A DNA stretch of 64,000 bases, taken from positions 62,001 through 126,000 of the forward strand of contig NZ_JYON01000012.1 of assembly GCF_000952155.1 (NCBI RefSeq), written 5' to 3'. Below are positions 8,393-19,600 of the stretch, one piece after another. This DNA comes from Aliterella atlantica CENA595 (GTDB lineage Bacteria > Cyanobacteriota > Cyanobacteriia > Cyanobacteriales > Chroococcidiopsidaceae). The position numbers and the translations under genes were made by a program. The notes under the pieces are model-generated. The model saw only the letters and a program-made list of their open reading frames with translations, searched no databases and was not told where the DNA came from. Every line of letters starts with the position of its first letter. Position 1 is the first letter of the stretch.

Positions 8393-10444
8393 TTAGCCGC
8401 CATTACTGTTGGTTGCTAGGACTTTTTCGGCAATTTTGTTGGGGACTTCCTGGAGATGGTCGTAATGCCACTCAAAGCATCCTACACCTAAAGTAAGCGA
8501 TCGCAGTTCGACAATGAAGTTTTGCATCTCGGCTTGGGGTAAGTATGCAGTTACTTTGTCCCAGCTTTGCCAATCGCCTCTTGGTTCGTAGCCTAAAATT
8601 TGCCCCCGCCGTCCGCTGACAAGTTGCAACACTTTGGCGGTAAATTCATTGGGCGTACTTACTTCAATTTGGGCGATCGGTTCTAATAGTGTAGGTTCGC
8701 ATTTAGTCATCCCTGTTTGCATAGCAATTCGGGCGGCTTGTTTGAATGCTTGTTCCGAACTATCGACGCTATGGTAAGAACCGTTAGTTAAGGTGACAGC
8801 TACATCGACAACAGGGAAACCCAAAGCGCCGCGTACGAGATATTCGCGCACGCCCATTTCTACGCCAGGGATGTATTGCTTCGGTACTACACCGCCGACA
8901 ATTGTATCTCTAAAGTTAAAGCCTTCGCCCCTTGGTAAAGGCTGAATCTCTAAATATACATCGCCAAATTGTCCGTGACCGCCACTTTGATGCTTGTAGC
9001 GCCCGTGAATTGAGGATGCAGGTCTGCGGATAGTTTCTTTGTAAGGTACTTGCGGTAGGTGCGTTGACATGGGCAGGTTGTATTTGCGCCGCAGTCTATC
9101 TAAAGCAACTTGCAAGTGAATTTCACCTTGACCCCATAAAATAACTTCGTGGGTGTCGCCATGTTGTTCCCAAGCTAGAGAGGGATCTTCTTCTAATAGT
9201 TTGGTAATAGCGCCACTTAGCTTAACTTCATCGTTGCGCTTTTCCGGAGCGATCGCCAGCGCATATACAGGGGTCATTTTAGCGGCACAAGCTAGCTGTT
9301 GCTTATTACCATTAGTTGTTAGCGTATCGCCTGTCTTGATTCCTTCTAGGCGGCTGAGGGCGACAATTTCCCCTGCACCAGCTTCATTTACAGATTGCTG
9401 TTGCTGTCCGATTAATCGATACAATCCGCCTGCGCGAACGCCATTTAAAACAATGCCATCAGTTAACTTACCTTGCCACACCCTGACTAAAGATAGTTTG
9501 CCGCCTTGGGGAGTAAAGTAAGTTTTTAATACTTGCGCTAAAGGCACGTCAGCATCTTTAGTAATGCCGCGACGTTGGGCTGTAGTTTCGGGTGTAGGTG
9601 CTTCTCTTACTAGCGCATCTAACAACGGACGTACACCATAATCTTGTTCGGCGATGCCAAAGAGAACGGGAACTACTAAATCTGCACCTAAATCCAGTTT
9701 TAAATCTTGGAGAATTTCATCTTGGGGTGGTTCGATTTCTTCTAGTAATTCCTCTAATAAATGGTCGTCAAAATTTGCTAGTTCTTCTAGCATTTCTGTG
9801 CGCGCTGCGTGTTCCTGTTCTTTTAACTGGTGGGGAAATGGAATCGGATCGGCGGGCGCACCTGCATGATATTGATAGGCTTGTTCTGTTACTAAGTCAA
9901 TAAAGCCGCTGATTTGTTCGCCTTGACTGATGGGGTATTGATGAGGTACTAAGGGACGGCTGGAGACTGATTTGAGGGCGTGCAGCACATCCATAAAATT
10001 AGTGCTTGCCCGATCCATTTTGTTGATAAATACTAGGTGAGGGATTTCCCAGTCATCGAGGAATTTAAATAAAGGTGCAAGGGTAAGAACTTTCTGGTGC
10101 AATCCGTTAGCATCATTGTTGCTAGGTTCGCAGACTACTACTGCTATGTCTACACCCATTAAGGCATTGTAAGTTTCTTGGGCAAATTCGACAGAACCAG
10201 GACAGTCTAAAAAAGTAAAGCCAATACCGCTATATTGGGTACTGGCTGAAGTTACTTCTACCGTCATGTGGCGATCGCGTGCTTCTTGCGAACTGTCTCC
10301 GACGGTGTTGCCATCTTTGACGTTGCCTTTACGCGTTATTGCCCCCGTAACTGACAACAAACTTTCAAGTAATGTGGTTTTACCGCTCAAGTAGGGACCG
10401 ACAATGGCAACATTGCAGGTTCCTAACCTCACTTTTTCGTTCAT
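8393..10444 (-). CDS. Elongation factor G-like GTPase (EF-G paralogue, FusA2 type)
   Basis: A 683-aa translational GTPase with the EF-G domain order. The G domain has G1 GPYLSGKTT (residues 16-24), G3 DCPGS (80-84) and an NKMD motif near residue 140. Domains II to V follow, with the domain IV region near HGRYKHQSGGHGQFGD. The catalytic His of canonical EF-G/EF-Tu (DxPGH) is Ser84 here, so GTP hydrolysis or its coupling to the ribosome probably differs. Secondary EF-G paralogues such as mycobacterial FusA2 also lack this His, as far as I recall. It is therefore probably not the main translocase. The start ATG has a strong AAGGAGG site 4 bases upstream, preceded by a putative pseudoknot. Confidence 0.9.
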   Translation of the reverse strand: MNEKVRLGTCNVAIVGPYLSGKTTLLESLLSVTGAITRKGNVKDGNTVGDSSQEARDRHMTVEVTSASTQYSGIGFTFLDCPGSVEFAQETYNALMGVDIAVVVCEPSNNDANGLHQKVLTLAPLFKFLDDWEIPHLVFINKMDRASTNFMDVLHALKSVSSRPLVPHQYPISQGEQISGFIDLVTEQAYQYHAGAPADPIPFPHQLKEQEHAARTEMLEELANFDDHLLEELLEEIEPPQDEILQDLKLDLGADLVVPVLFGIAEQDYGVRPLLDALVREAPTPETTAQRRGITKDADVPLAQVLKTYFTPQGGKLSLVRVWQGKLTDGIVLNGVRAGGLYRLIGQQQQSVNEAGAGEIVALSRLEGIKTGDTLTTNGNKQQLACAAKMTPVYALAIAPEKRNDEVKLSGAITKLLEEDPSLAWEQHGDTHEVILWGQGEIHLQVALDRLRRKYNLPMSTHLPQVPYKETIRRPASSIHGRYKHQSGGHGQFGDVYLEIQPLPRGEGFNFRDTIVGGVVPKQYIPGVEMGVREYLVRGALGFPVVDVAVTLTNGSYHSVDSSEQAFKQAARIAMQTGMTKCEPTLLEPIAQIEVSTPNEFTAKVLQLVSGRRGQILGYEPRGDWQSWDKVTAYLPQAEMQNFIVELRSLTLGVGCFEWHYDHLQEVPNKIAEKVLATNSNGG

Positions 10445-10448
10445 AAAA

Positions 10449-10455
10449 CCTCCTT
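10449..10455 (-). promoter_or_regulatory. Strong ribosome binding site of the EF-G paralogue
   Basis: AAGGAGG on the minus strand lies 4 bases before ATG (10444) and fixes that start. Confidence 0.8.
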
Positions 10456-10459
10456 AGTA

Positions 10460-10522
10460 CCTTGCTTTTACTGGAGCGATTGTGTAGAGTAAGCAAGGCA
10501 TTTTTCATCGCTCCTTTTGGAG
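10460..10522 (-). promoter_or_regulatory. Putative H-type pseudoknot leader with a competing hairpin
   Basis: In the minus-strand leader, GGAGCGAT (10514-10507) can pair with ATCGCTCC (10480-10473). CCTTGCTTAC (10498-10489) can pair with GTAAAAGCAAGG (10471-10460, two bases bulged). The arms interleave, as in an H-type pseudoknot, with loops of 8, 8 and 1 bases. The structure ends 4 bases before the AAGGAGG site. Upstream, CTCC-AAAA-GGAG (10522-10511) forms a hairpin that would use the same GGAG and so exclude the first stem. A translational control element is inferred. I do not recognise a known riboswitch class. Confidence 0.5.
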
Positions 10523-10654
10523 AAATTATCGCGCGTTTAATTAACCAATTACCTATCTTTAACCTTTGAGATAAAAATCGTAGCGTGTTGTAAGATTTAT
10601 CTAAATAAAGGTCAACACTAACTAACTTTTATAGATTTATTTAGACTTTTGTAT

Positions 10655-11317
10655 CTAGAAGCGGTACTCGCGATCGCTTACCCAAAAGCTTACAGGTACG
10701 GCATTGCCTTGATTATCCACTTTTGCCTCAACTACCAGGCGTTGTTGCCTACCTGTTTGCGCTTGCCTGATATCTCGATTGATTTCTTGTTGTCTTGATT
10801 CGGGAAAGTAGTAAGTTTCTAAGCCATACTTAATCGAAAAACCTGTAGATTTACCTTTAATAGCTATTTGATCTGCTGCTAATGATGTTGGGCGGCTTCT
10901 ACTTACTTTTACAGGCTGCCAAGCTTGAGGCGGTTGGGTACTTGAGTTCTTTGGTGGTGATAGAGTTACATATAACTCCGTTCCTGGCTGCAAATAATCT
11001 GAACTTATACTTTTTGGGGTAACTACTTCTTGCCAACCTGGAAGTTTTTGCAAAGTTCTAAGCTGAGAAATATCGTAGTCTAGCGTTTGCGAGTAACCCC
11101 GCAATGGATCGTAAGGATCTACAGGGATAGTCTGCAAAACAACAGTTTCGCCTGTAACGTAAGTATATGCAGAGCGGGCAGGTATAGCTAAGATGATGCC
11201 TGTTTGCACTAATAGAGGAATTAACAGCCGCCATATAGGTAGACGGTAGGGCAAAGGCGATCGCACCTCTAATTCTACAGGTGTAGGCGATTGTGGTTCA
11301 AAGAAGTTGTTAGTCAT
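10655..11317 (-). CDS. GDYXXLXY-motif membrane-anchored protein
   Basis: A 220-aa protein with one N-terminal membrane segment (about residues 28-48) and a mostly beta extracytoplasmic part. The family motif G-[DY]-x-x-L-x-Y is seen as RGYSQTLDYDIS (about residues 93-104), preceded by PVDPYDPLRG. GDYXXLXY proteins are usually encoded next to DUF2157/DUF4401 membrane proteins. Here the DUF2157 gene is about 40 kb away (50760-52178). Function is unknown; an envelope role is inferred. Confidence 0.85.
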   Translation of the reverse strand: MTNNFFEPQSPTPVELEVRSPLPYRLPIWRLLIPLLVQTGIILAIPARSAYTYVTGETVVLQTIPVDPYDPLRGYSQTLDYDISQLRTLQKLPGWQEVVTPKSISSDYLQPGTELYVTLSPPKNSSTQPPQAWQPVKVSRSRPTSLAADQIAIKGKSTGFSIKYGLETYYFPESRQQEINRDIRQAQTGRQQRLVVEAKVDNQGNAVPVSFWVSDREYRF

Positions 11318-11457
11318 AATAGAATTGCGCTATTCTCACCCGCATTACTGCAATTACCATCTGCGTTCATCTGCGTTTAATAAACTTCAGACAGGCGATT
11401 CTATTGTATCCTTGCTGCTAGTCAGCTAACTTGATAGGTAAATCTTCACCTATTGTG

Positions 11458-11970
11458 ATGATGTATCTAAATATCGTTGGCGAAGACTTGCTGTTTCTAC
11501 TAACAGCAACATTATTTCTGGCAATTGTTGGCTGGGCGTGGCGAAAAGCAAAACCCTACCAACTACCAGAACTATTACCTAGCTGGTTTAAGATTTGGTT
11601 TTTATCAGTGCAGATTGGCGGCGGATTAATTCCGTTTATAGTCCTGTTGTGGGTAGTTTGGCAAGGCAAAGATCGTGCGATCGTTGTCCTTGCTTCGTAT
11701 TTTGTTATGCTAGCACTGCAAATTCTCTCGGAAATTGCTACACTGCGCTGGTTTCATTCTGTAGTTTGGGTAATGGTTCCTTATTTGTATTTGCCTTACC
11801 GTATTTGGCAGCTATATGAAGGAATATTTATTCTCGCTCCTGACACTAACTTAGTTTGGGTACAGAATTTATTGCTCGTTGAAATTGTGTTGTGGACTTT
11901 GAACTATGCTTTAGACTTGTCACAGTTGCCAAGACTTTTGCGTTGGGAAGTCGCAGCAGACGAAATTTAA
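11458..11970 (+). CDS. Multi-pass membrane protein of unknown function
   Basis: About 170 aa. The reading frame opens at TTG 11431, but the ATG at 11458 (or 11461, MYLNIVGEDLL) is more likely. There are four or five hydrophobic segments: LLFLLTATLFLAIVGWAW, a second around IPFIVLLWVVW, AIVVLASYFVMLALQIL, a Tyr/Leu-rich one and a last near LLLVEIVLWTLNYAL. I recognise no family. The gene ends 3 bases from the convergent permease gene, so the two probably share transcript ends. Confidence 0.7.
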   Translation: MMYLNIVGEDLLFLLTATLFLAIVGWAWRKAKPYQLPELLPSWFKIWFLSVQIGGGLIPFIVLLWVVWQGKDRAIVVLASYFVMLALQILSEIATLRWFHSVVWVMVPYLYLPYRIWQLYEGIFILAPDTNLVWVQNLLLVEIVLWTLNYALDLSQLPRLLRWEVAADEI

Positions 11971-11973
11971 GCG

Positions 11974-13920
11974 TCAACCGCCAACATGGACAGCGGGACG
12001 TTGTTCGGGATTAGGTTCGGCTTTACGCAGCACTTCGCGAGTAACAACAGCAATGTCTCCTTCTCCAAATAGAATGAAACGTAACAAATACTGAATTGGA
12101 TTGCCTTCTGCCCAACCAAAGTAGGCATGGGGGAGCTTTCCCTTTTGGTCGCGGATGTACAAAAGGATAGCAGCAATGGCGTTGGGTACAGCAGCACTTT
12201 GAGTCCGCAAAATGCGGTAGTCACCAACCTGTACACCTCTGATGCGAATAATATTAGCGAACTCTGAGGCATCAGATATTTGGATTTCTAGGAACAATAT
12301 TGAATCCATTGGCGGAATGTGATTGTCCTCACGGACTTCCTTCTCTTTTAAGAAATACTCGTTGACATCTCCTTCATTCAAGCGATTGGCAATGATGCGG
12401 ATAATGCCTTGGCTCTCTTGGGCAAGGAAGCGTTGGGCTGTCTCATCTATTTCTATTTGCTCTACTCGTAGTTCAGTAGAGCGCCACACTCTAGAAAAGA
12501 GAGAAGTTGCAATAATTGCACCAATAAATAAAGCAGCGATCCTAATTCCTTCAGGTCTTTCAATAATATTGGTGACAGTAGTGTACAAAAATACTAACGT
12601 GATGATACCAAATGATATCGTTCCTCGCTGCGATCGCCGACGGTAAGCTAACAAGGTAACAGCAAAGGCGGCTGAACTCATCAACACCAAAACACCTGTG
12701 GCGTAAGCTCCGCCTTGAGCCTCTACATTTGCCCGAAACAAAATTGTGACGATAAAAGCGATCGCTATATAAACTAATACTAAAGGTCTTGTTGCCCGCG
12801 CCCAGCCAGGAGCCATACCGTAACGCGGTAGATAGCGAGGCACAACATTCAGCAATCCTGCCATTGCCGATGCTCCGGCAAACCATAAGATAGCGATCGT
12901 GCTAATGTCGTAAAGAGTTCCGAAACCATTGCCTAGATATTGGTGCGCTAAGTAAGCTAGAGCGCGTCCGCTAGCTTTGCCCCCAGTTTGAAATTCTGGA
13001 GCAGGAATTAGCAAGATTGTGACAAAACTACTCGCCAGCAAGAAGAAGCTCATAATTACCGCTGCTGCCGTTAGAAGTTTGCGCGTGTTCCGAATCCGTC
13101 CTTTGGGCTGCTCCTCTGTGTCACTGCTACTACCCTTAACCAAGGGCATGACGACTACACCTGTCTCAAAACCTGATAATCCTAAAGCTAGCTTGGGAAA
13201 CAACAGCGCCGCTACACCAATCGTAGTTAAAGGATTTGGATAGCTGGTAAATAGTGCCGTTTGCCAGTTAACAATCGTTGCTGGATGGTACAAAATGTAA
13301 TAGGCACAAACCCCAATAGTTATCAGATTCAACAGCAAGTAGGCGCTGACTAGAAAAACAGCAATGCCAATTGCCTCTTTAAAACCTTTAAGGAAAACTG
13401 CACCTAGTAACGCTACTAATATCAGCGTAATACTAACTTGTTGACCGGAAAGAAAGCTGGAAACTAAAGGATTTTCAACGATATGAGCCGTAGCGTCAGC
13501 AGCCGAAAGAGTAATAGTAATAATAAAATCAGTGGCAACAAAGCCCAGCAAGCAAAGTACAAATATCTTGCCCTGCCACCAAGGAAGGAGATGTTCGAGC
13601 ATAGCAATCGACCCTTCACCATGAGGACTTTTGCCCGCAACACGCTGATATATTGGTAACGCTCCAAATAGTGTGAGCAGAACTAAAATCAGTGTAGCTA
13701 TAGGCGAAAGAGCGCCTGCTGCTAATGCGGCAATTCCAGGTTGATAACCAAGAGTAGAAAAATAATCTACACCAGTTAGACACATGACTTGCCACCAAGG
13801 ATGTTTGCGATGTGGTTCCTCCTTAGAGTAAGGTCCCTCCTTTTGCTGTTGGTCTTCTTGTAATAACCAGTGGATAAATTTTCTACGATACTGCCCAGTT
13901 GGGCTAACTGGTCGAACCAT
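11974..13920 (-). CDS. APC-superfamily amino-acid/cation permease
   Basis: A 648-aa integral membrane transporter with about 12 hydrophobic segments and a hydrophilic C-terminal tail of roughly 180 residues. The first helix region, [20 protein letters not shown], has the broken-helix pattern typical of APC permeases. A charged N-terminal extension of about 45 residues precedes it. The substrate cannot be read from sequence; amino acids or potassium-like cations are the family's usual cargo. The cytoplasmic tail could be regulatory. Confidence 0.85.
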   Translation of the reverse strand: MVRPVSPTGQYRRKFIHWLLQEDQQQKEGPYSKEEPHRKHPWWQVMCLTGVDYFSTLGYQPGIAALAAGALSPIATLILVLLTLFGALPIYQRVAGKSPHGEGSIAMLEHLLPWWQGKIFVLCLLGFVATDFIITITLSAADATAHIVENPLVSSFLSGQQVSITLILVALLGAVFLKGFKEAIGIAVFLVSAYLLLNLITIGVCAYYILYHPATIVNWQTALFTSYPNPLTTIGVAALLFPKLALGLSGFETGVVVMPLVKGSSSDTEEQPKGRIRNTRKLLTAAAVIMSFFLLASSFVTILLIPAPEFQTGGKASGRALAYLAHQYLGNGFGTLYDISTIAILWFAGASAMAGLLNVVPRYLPRYGMAPGWARATRPLVLVYIAIAFIVTILFRANVEAQGGAYATGVLVLMSSAAFAVTLLAYRRRSQRGTISFGIITLVFLYTTVTNIIERPEGIRIAALFIGAIIATSLFSRVWRSTELRVEQIEIDETAQRFLAQESQGIIRIIANRLNEGDVNEYFLKEKEVREDNHIPPMDSILFLEIQISDASEFANIIRIRGVQVGDYRILRTQSAAVPNAIAAILLYIRDQKGKLPHAYFGWAEGNPIQYLLRFILFGEGDIAVVTREVLRKAEPNPEQRPAVHVGG

Positions 13921-14091
13921 TAAAGCTGCTCCTCTGATATGGCTGCTATTAATTTATCTATTAGTTTTTTGCCCAATAATAATCAACTAGACTAAGGTGT
14001 AAGTCTCACCTGGGCAGAACCGAGAATCAGCAAAAATCAACTCTTTAACTGTTTATCCGGCTTTTATTACTGGCAAGAGCAATAAACGAAA

Positions 14092-14115
14092 AAATAAGCG
14101 CGATCGCGCTTATTT
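14092..14115. repeat. Perfect 24-bp palindrome containing a GCGATCGC core
   Basis: AAATAAGCGCGATCGCGCTTATTT reads the same on both strands. It lies between the permease gene and the 3' end of pnp. It could add a second hairpin to the pnp 3' region or be a HIP1-derived palindrome. The rest of spacer 13921-14174 shows nothing else clear. Confidence 0.7.
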
Positions 14116-14131
14116 CCCATAGTATGAAGAA

Positions 14132-14158
14132 GGAAAAAGGAGCATATAACCTTTTTCC
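14132..14158 (-). terminator. Terminator-like hairpin after pnp
   Basis: Perfect arms GGAAAAAGG (14132-14140) and CCTTTTTCC (14150-14158) lie 17 bases after the pnp stop. On the minus strand a pyrimidine-rich TTCTTC tract follows, as expected for an intrinsic terminator. Confidence 0.65.
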
Positions 14159-14174
14159 CTCTGCTAAAGCCGCT

Positions 14175-16334
14175 TTATCGATTTACCGCTGCGGCTTCGC
14201 GGGCTGCTGCGGCTTGGTCGGGGTGAATGCCTAAGCGAGTAAGGTTAATTCGTCCTTTATTATCAACCTCTCGTACTTTGACAATTACTTCATCGCCAAC
14301 TGTTACCTCATCTTCCACTTTGCCCACGCGGTAGTCGGCTAATTGGGAAATGTGTACCATCCCTTCCTTACCAGGTAGAAACTCCACAAATGCCCCAATG
14401 GGAATAATTCGAGTGACGCGCCCTGCATAAACATCGCCTTCGCTAAGTTTGCGCGTCATACCTTGAACTATGTTGCGGGCTTTTTTCGCCTTACTTTCAT
14501 CTATAGCCGAAATTGTTACCGTTCCATCGTCTTCGATATCAATTTTTGCCCCAGTTTCCTCGGTGATACCTTTGATTGTCTTCCCACCAGGTCCAATAAT
14601 TAAGCCAATTAATTCAGGATCGATCTTAATTGTCAACAAACGCGGTGCAAAAGGTGACGTTTCGACGCGTGGCTTGTCGATGACTTCTAGCATTTTCTCT
14701 AGAATATGCAATCTAGCTGGACGTGCTTGATCTATTGCTTTGGCAATTGTCTCTAGCGGCAAACCAGAAATTTTCATATCCATTTGCAAGGCGGTAATTC
14801 CTGCATCTGTGCCAGCAACTTTAAAGTCCATGTCGCCTAAAAAGTCTTCAATGCCTTGGATGTCAGTAAGAACGCGCACTTCTTCACCTTCTTTAATTAA
14901 GCCCATTGCTGCACCGCTGACAGGTTTCGCAATTGGTACGCCTGCATCCATTAGTGCCAAAGTGGAACCGCATACCGAACCCATTGAGGTTGAACCGTTG
15001 GAAGAAAGAACTTCTGATACTACGCGAATTACGTAGGGGAAGTCTTCTTTAGGTGGCAAAACGGGGATGATAGCTCTTTCAGCTAAAGCACCGTGACCGA
15101 TTTCTCTTCGCCCTGGTGCGCGTAAGGGTTTGGTTTCGCCGACAGAAAAAGGCGGAAAATTGTAATGATGCAAGTAGCGTTTCTTTTGCAAGTCTGGCTG
15201 CAAGTCATCGAGCAGAGTTTGGGCATCTCCAGGCGTACCGAGAGTACAAGCTGATAATACTTGCGTTAGTCCTCGGTTGAATAAGCCGCTACCATGTACG
15301 CGTTTGGGTAATAAGTCAATACGACAAGACACTGGGCGGACTTCATCTAGTTTGCGCCCATCGACGCGTACGCCATCTTCGATAATTTGCCGCCGCATTA
15401 GCTTTTTAGTTAGGGCTTTGAAATTGTTGCCCAGAGCCTTGCTATTCGTTTCTGTGGCTGCGCGAATTGCGTCATCTTCTGGAAGTTCGGAGATCGCTGC
15501 TACTATTGATTCTTTGACTGTATCTAGTGCGGCATCGCGGACGTTTTTATCTTTGTCAAATCGTGCCAAAATTTGCTTGACTTCGCTAGTGGCGCGATCG
15601 CTGATATAGTCGATCAACGTCCGATCTTCTTCTGGTGGCGTTTCTTGCACCATTTCAATTCCCATTTCCGCAATTAAGTCGCGTTGGGCTTGAATTAAGT
15701 CGCGTACTGCTTCATAACCAAAATCAATCGCCTCGACAATATCGTGTTCTGGCAACTGATTTGCTCCCGCTTCGACCATAATTACGCCATCGGGAGAGCC
15801 TGCTACTACTAAATCTAATTCGCCAGCTTCTATTTCGGCGTAAGTGGGGTTAATAATAAAATCATCTCCCACTAATCCTACTCGTACTGCTGCCATCGGT
15901 CCGTTAAACGGAATTTGTGCTAACAGTGTCGCCAATGAAGCGCCTGTTACCGCTAATATATCTGGCGGTACTAATTCGTCCATCGACAAAGTTGTGGCAA
16001 CAATTTGCAGGTCATCCCGCAACCAACCAGGAAACAAAGGGCGCAGAGGGCGGTCAATTAATCTACTTGTCAAAATTGATTTTTCTGGCGGACGACCTTC
16101 ACGGCGCAAAAAGCCGCCAGGAATTCGACCTACAGCATACAGTCTTTCTTCGTAGTCTACAGTTAGGGGTAAAAAATCAATGCCTTCTCTGGCAGCGGAG
16201 CGCGTAGCAGTAACTAATACTGCTGTATCTCCAGATTGCATTAAAACTGACCCACCAGCTTGAGGAGCTAGCAGACCAACTTTCAGTCGAATATCCCGTC
16301 CATCAAAGGATATTGACTTATCAATCTCTATCAT
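14175..16334 (-). CDS. pnp: Polyribonucleotide nucleotidyltransferase (PNPase)
   Basis: Phosphorolytic 3'-5' exoribonuclease for RNA decay and tail addition, 719 aa. Two RNase PH-like domains flank an alpha-helical linker. The second has the conserved GERAI-like region ([15 protein letters not shown]) and active-site DAG (LMDAGVPI). A KH domain follows ([15 protein letters not shown], about residues 560-575), then an S1 domain ([20 protein letters not shown], about 628-697). All expected domains are present. The gene is divergent from the SNF2 gene. Confidence 0.97.
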   Translation of the reverse strand: MIEIDKSISFDGRDIRLKVGLLAPQAGGSVLMQSGDTAVLVTATRSAAREGIDFLPLTVDYEERLYAVGRIPGGFLRREGRPPEKSILTSRLIDRPLRPLFPGWLRDDLQIVATTLSMDELVPPDILAVTGASLATLLAQIPFNGPMAAVRVGLVGDDFIINPTYAEIEAGELDLVVAGSPDGVIMVEAGANQLPEHDIVEAIDFGYEAVRDLIQAQRDLIAEMGIEMVQETPPEEDRTLIDYISDRATSEVKQILARFDKDKNVRDAALDTVKESIVAAISELPEDDAIRAATETNSKALGNNFKALTKKLMRRQIIEDGVRVDGRKLDEVRPVSCRIDLLPKRVHGSGLFNRGLTQVLSACTLGTPGDAQTLLDDLQPDLQKKRYLHHYNFPPFSVGETKPLRAPGRREIGHGALAERAIIPVLPPKEDFPYVIRVVSEVLSSNGSTSMGSVCGSTLALMDAGVPIAKPVSGAAMGLIKEGEEVRVLTDIQGIEDFLGDMDFKVAGTDAGITALQMDMKISGLPLETIAKAIDQARPARLHILEKMLEVIDKPRVETSPFAPRLLTIKIDPELIGLIIGPGGKTIKGITEETGAKIDIEDDGTVTISAIDESKAKKARNIVQGMTRKLSEGDVYAGRVTRIIPIGAFVEFLPGKEGMVHISQLADYRVGKVEDEVTVGDEVIVKVREVDNKGRINLTRLGIHPDQAAAAREAAAVNR

Positions 16335-16641
16335 TCAGTTGTTCTTCCTTCTTTTTTCACTATTCCTTCTCTGTCGCAATCGTAGCACTGATGGGAGGCA
16401 GGGGGAGTAAGGGGGACCACAGGGGGATCTAGAATTCGATGAGTAAAGTTTTTTATGGTTATAAATAGGAAACTGTAATATGTAAAAATATTTGAATTAT
16501 TGCTCTACTAAATATTTCTTATTTAGTCAATATCAAACAATTAGCCGATTAGCACTGAGCTTTCATTGTATAGATGATTACTTCAAAATAGCAATAATTA
16601 ATTTTCTAACAAAGTTTGTATAAGTCTGAAGTTTTGAGAAG
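16335..16641. other. Divergent intergenic region pnp / SNF2 with a G-rich dispersed repeat
   Basis: A 307-base promoter-bearing spacer. Bases 16401-16430 (GGGGGAGTAAGGGGGACCACAGGGGGATCT, written here only as position and period) closely match 36137-36165 next to cobD. The remainder is AT-rich with no reading frame or structure I can support. Confidence 0.6.
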
Positions 16642-19600
16642 ATGGCAATTTTACACGGTAGTTGGGTACAGCAACAGCAAAATAGTTGTTTATTTATTTG
16701 GGGAGAAACTTGGCGATCGCAAGCAGGAATATCGGCTAATTTATTAGAGGTGTCTGCTCATCCTTTGGCGATGACACCTGATGAGTTAAGAATGTGGTTG
16801 TCTAGCCAAAATCCAGCAATTGCTAACTTATTATCAGTATCGTCTCGCGCAATAGCAACTACTGCACGCACGCGTAAAGGTGGCTCATCCACAACGCCAG
16901 CCAATAAGGTGACATACAAAGCATCTTCTGCTCAAGTAATCGCTTTACCAACATCCATTGATGAGACATTGATGTATCCAGTGCATTCTGTCTCTTTAGA
17001 TTTGGAAACTAATAAAGCGATCGTACTCCAATCTTGGCGAGTTGAAGGATTTGCTTTTAGCCAATCAGAGGCAATGAAGTTGCTGATATCTTTGCCTCTT
17101 GGCGGAGAAGAAAATTCCTATTTAGGCGGAGATTTGCGTCTTTGGTCGCAAATTGCCCGTTGGAGTCTGGATTTAATGAGCCGTTCTAAGTTTTTGCCTA
17201 CTTTGGAGCGACAATTAGATAATAGCTTAGTAACTAAGTGGCGATCGCTTTTAGATAGTGCTGTAGACTCTACCCGCTTAGAAAAGTTCGCTCAAGCAAT
17301 GCCTTTGGCTTGTCGCACCTATCAGCAAGATGCAAATAGCACTTCTTTGGCGGTAGATATACCCGTACAACCTCAGCAACTAATCCAAGATTTTTTAAAT
17401 ACCACAATAGATGCTCAAGTACGCGCTGCTATTGGTAATGAATCTGTGCCAATCCTACCGCCTTTATTAAAAGAGTGGTTGCAAAGTTTGGCACGTAGCG
17501 ATAATCAAATTAAAGCAGAACCAGCCCAGTTAGAACGGTTGGAATCAGCCTTAAATGCTTGGGTTGCGCCGTTGCAATATCAACTGACAGCGGCGCAAAA
17601 TCGGTTCCGTACTTGTTTTCAGCTTATCCCGCCTGATGATAACAACGAATGGAAGTTGGCGTACTTTTTGCAGGCTGCGGATGATGCAGAATTTTTAGTC
17701 GATGCAGCAACTATTTGGCAACATCCTGTAGAAAGCTTTGTTTATAAAAACCGCTCCATCGAACAGCCGCAAGAAATCTTTTTGCGGGGTTTGGGTTTAG
17801 CTTCCAGGTTGTACAGTGCGATCGCTCCTAGCTTAGAAGAATCTTATCCCAGTTCTTGCACTCTTACCCCCGTTCAGGCATACGAATTTATTAAATCTGT
17901 TGCTTGGCGCTTTGAAGATAATGGCTTGGGAGTAGTTCTACCACCAAGTTTGAGTGGTACGGGATGGGCAAATCGTTTAGGCTTAAAACTCAGCGCCACT
18001 ACGCCAGGACAGCGAAAGCAAGAACGTTTGGGATTGCACAGTTTACTGACTCTAGAGTGGCAATTAGCTATTGGCGGACAAACTATATCTAAAGCTCAGT
18101 TTGAACGTCTTGTAGCCCTCAAAAGCCCGCTTGTAGAGATTAATGGCGAATGGGTAGAACTGCGCCCTCAAGATATCAAAACTGCTCAAACATTTTTTGC
18201 CTCTCGTAAAGATAACTTGACATTTTCTTTAGAAGATGCGTTGCGCCTTAGTAGTGGAGATACGCAGACAATTGAAAAATTGCCAGTAGTCAGTTTTGAA
18301 GCGTCAGGAGTGCTTCAGGAATTGATGAACGCCTTGACAGATAATAATGCGATCGCAACTCTACCTACACCTAACAGTTTCCAAGGAGAATTGCGTCCTT
18401 ACCAACAAAGGGGTTTTAGTTGGCTAGCATTTTTAGAACGTTGGGGTTTAGGTGCTTGTTTAGCTGACGATATGGGTTTGGGTAAGACAATTCAACTTAT
18501 TAGTTTTTTACTACACCTAAAAGAGCAAGAAGCGCTAACACAACCGACATTAATTATTTGTCCAACTTCAGTATTAGGTAATTGGGAGCGAGAAATCAGA
18601 AAGTTTGCTCCTAGTTTGAGAGTATTGTTGCATCACGGTGATAAAAGGCTTAAAAGCAGTGCATTTGTAAAAGCAGCGGAAGATAGAGATTTAGTCATTA
18701 CAAGCTATGCTTTGGTGCAGCGAGATATTAAGTCATTAGAAGGAGTTGCTTGGCAAGTCATAGCGTTAGATGAAGCGCAAAATATTAAAAATTCAGACGC
18801 AAAACAATCGCAAGCTGTAAGGCAATTACAAGCTACATTTAAGGTTGCTTTAACTGGTACGCCTGTAGAGAACAGATTAGCTGAATTGTGGTCTATTTTA
18901 GATTTTCTCAATCCAGGTTATTTAGGAGCAAAACAATTTTTTCAGCGCCGATTTGCTATGCCAATTGAAAAGTATGGTGATGCAGCTTCTTTAAATACAT
19001 TGCGATCGCTCGTACAGCCATTTATTTTACGTAGGTTGAAAAGCGATCGCACAATTATTCAAGACTTGCCAGAAAAGCAAGAAATGAATGTATTTTGCAG
19101 CTTATCTGTAGAGCAAGCAGCTTTATATCAAAGATTAGTTGAACAATCATTAGCAGAAATTGAATCTGCTGAAGGCGTACAGCGTCGAGGCATGATTTTA
19201 GCATTGCTTGTCAAACTAAAACAAATCTGCAACCATCCAGCGCAATTTGAAAAAGAGACGACACTTGATGGACAGCAATCGGGTAAATTGCAGCGTTTGC
19301 AAGAAATGTTAGAAGAAGTAATTGCAGAAGGCGATCGCGCTTTGATTTTTACTCAATTTGCTGAATGGGGAAAGTTACTAAAACCTTACCTAGAGCAACA
19401 ATTTAAAAAAGAAGTGTTCTTCTTATACGGCAGCACTTCTAAGCAGCAAAGAGAAGAAATGGTAGAACGTTTTCAGCACGATCCGCAAGGTCCGCAAATT
19501 ATGATTCTCTCGCTAAAAGCTGGCGGTACGGGATTGAACTTGACACGGGCAAATCACGTTTTTCACTTTGATAGATGGTGGAATCCAGCCGTAGAAAATC

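Noticed and set aside
8206..8403. 65-codon minus frame including GCVLKTHPT
   Set aside because: The peptide is only the translation of dispersed palindrome copy 1. The better frame here is the 56-aa gene 8103-8273.
10460..10514. Fluoride, preQ1 or SAM-II riboswitch as the identity of the EF-G leader pseudoknot
   Set aside because: The overall pseudoknot shape is similar but the conserved nucleotides of those classes, as I remember them, are not matched.
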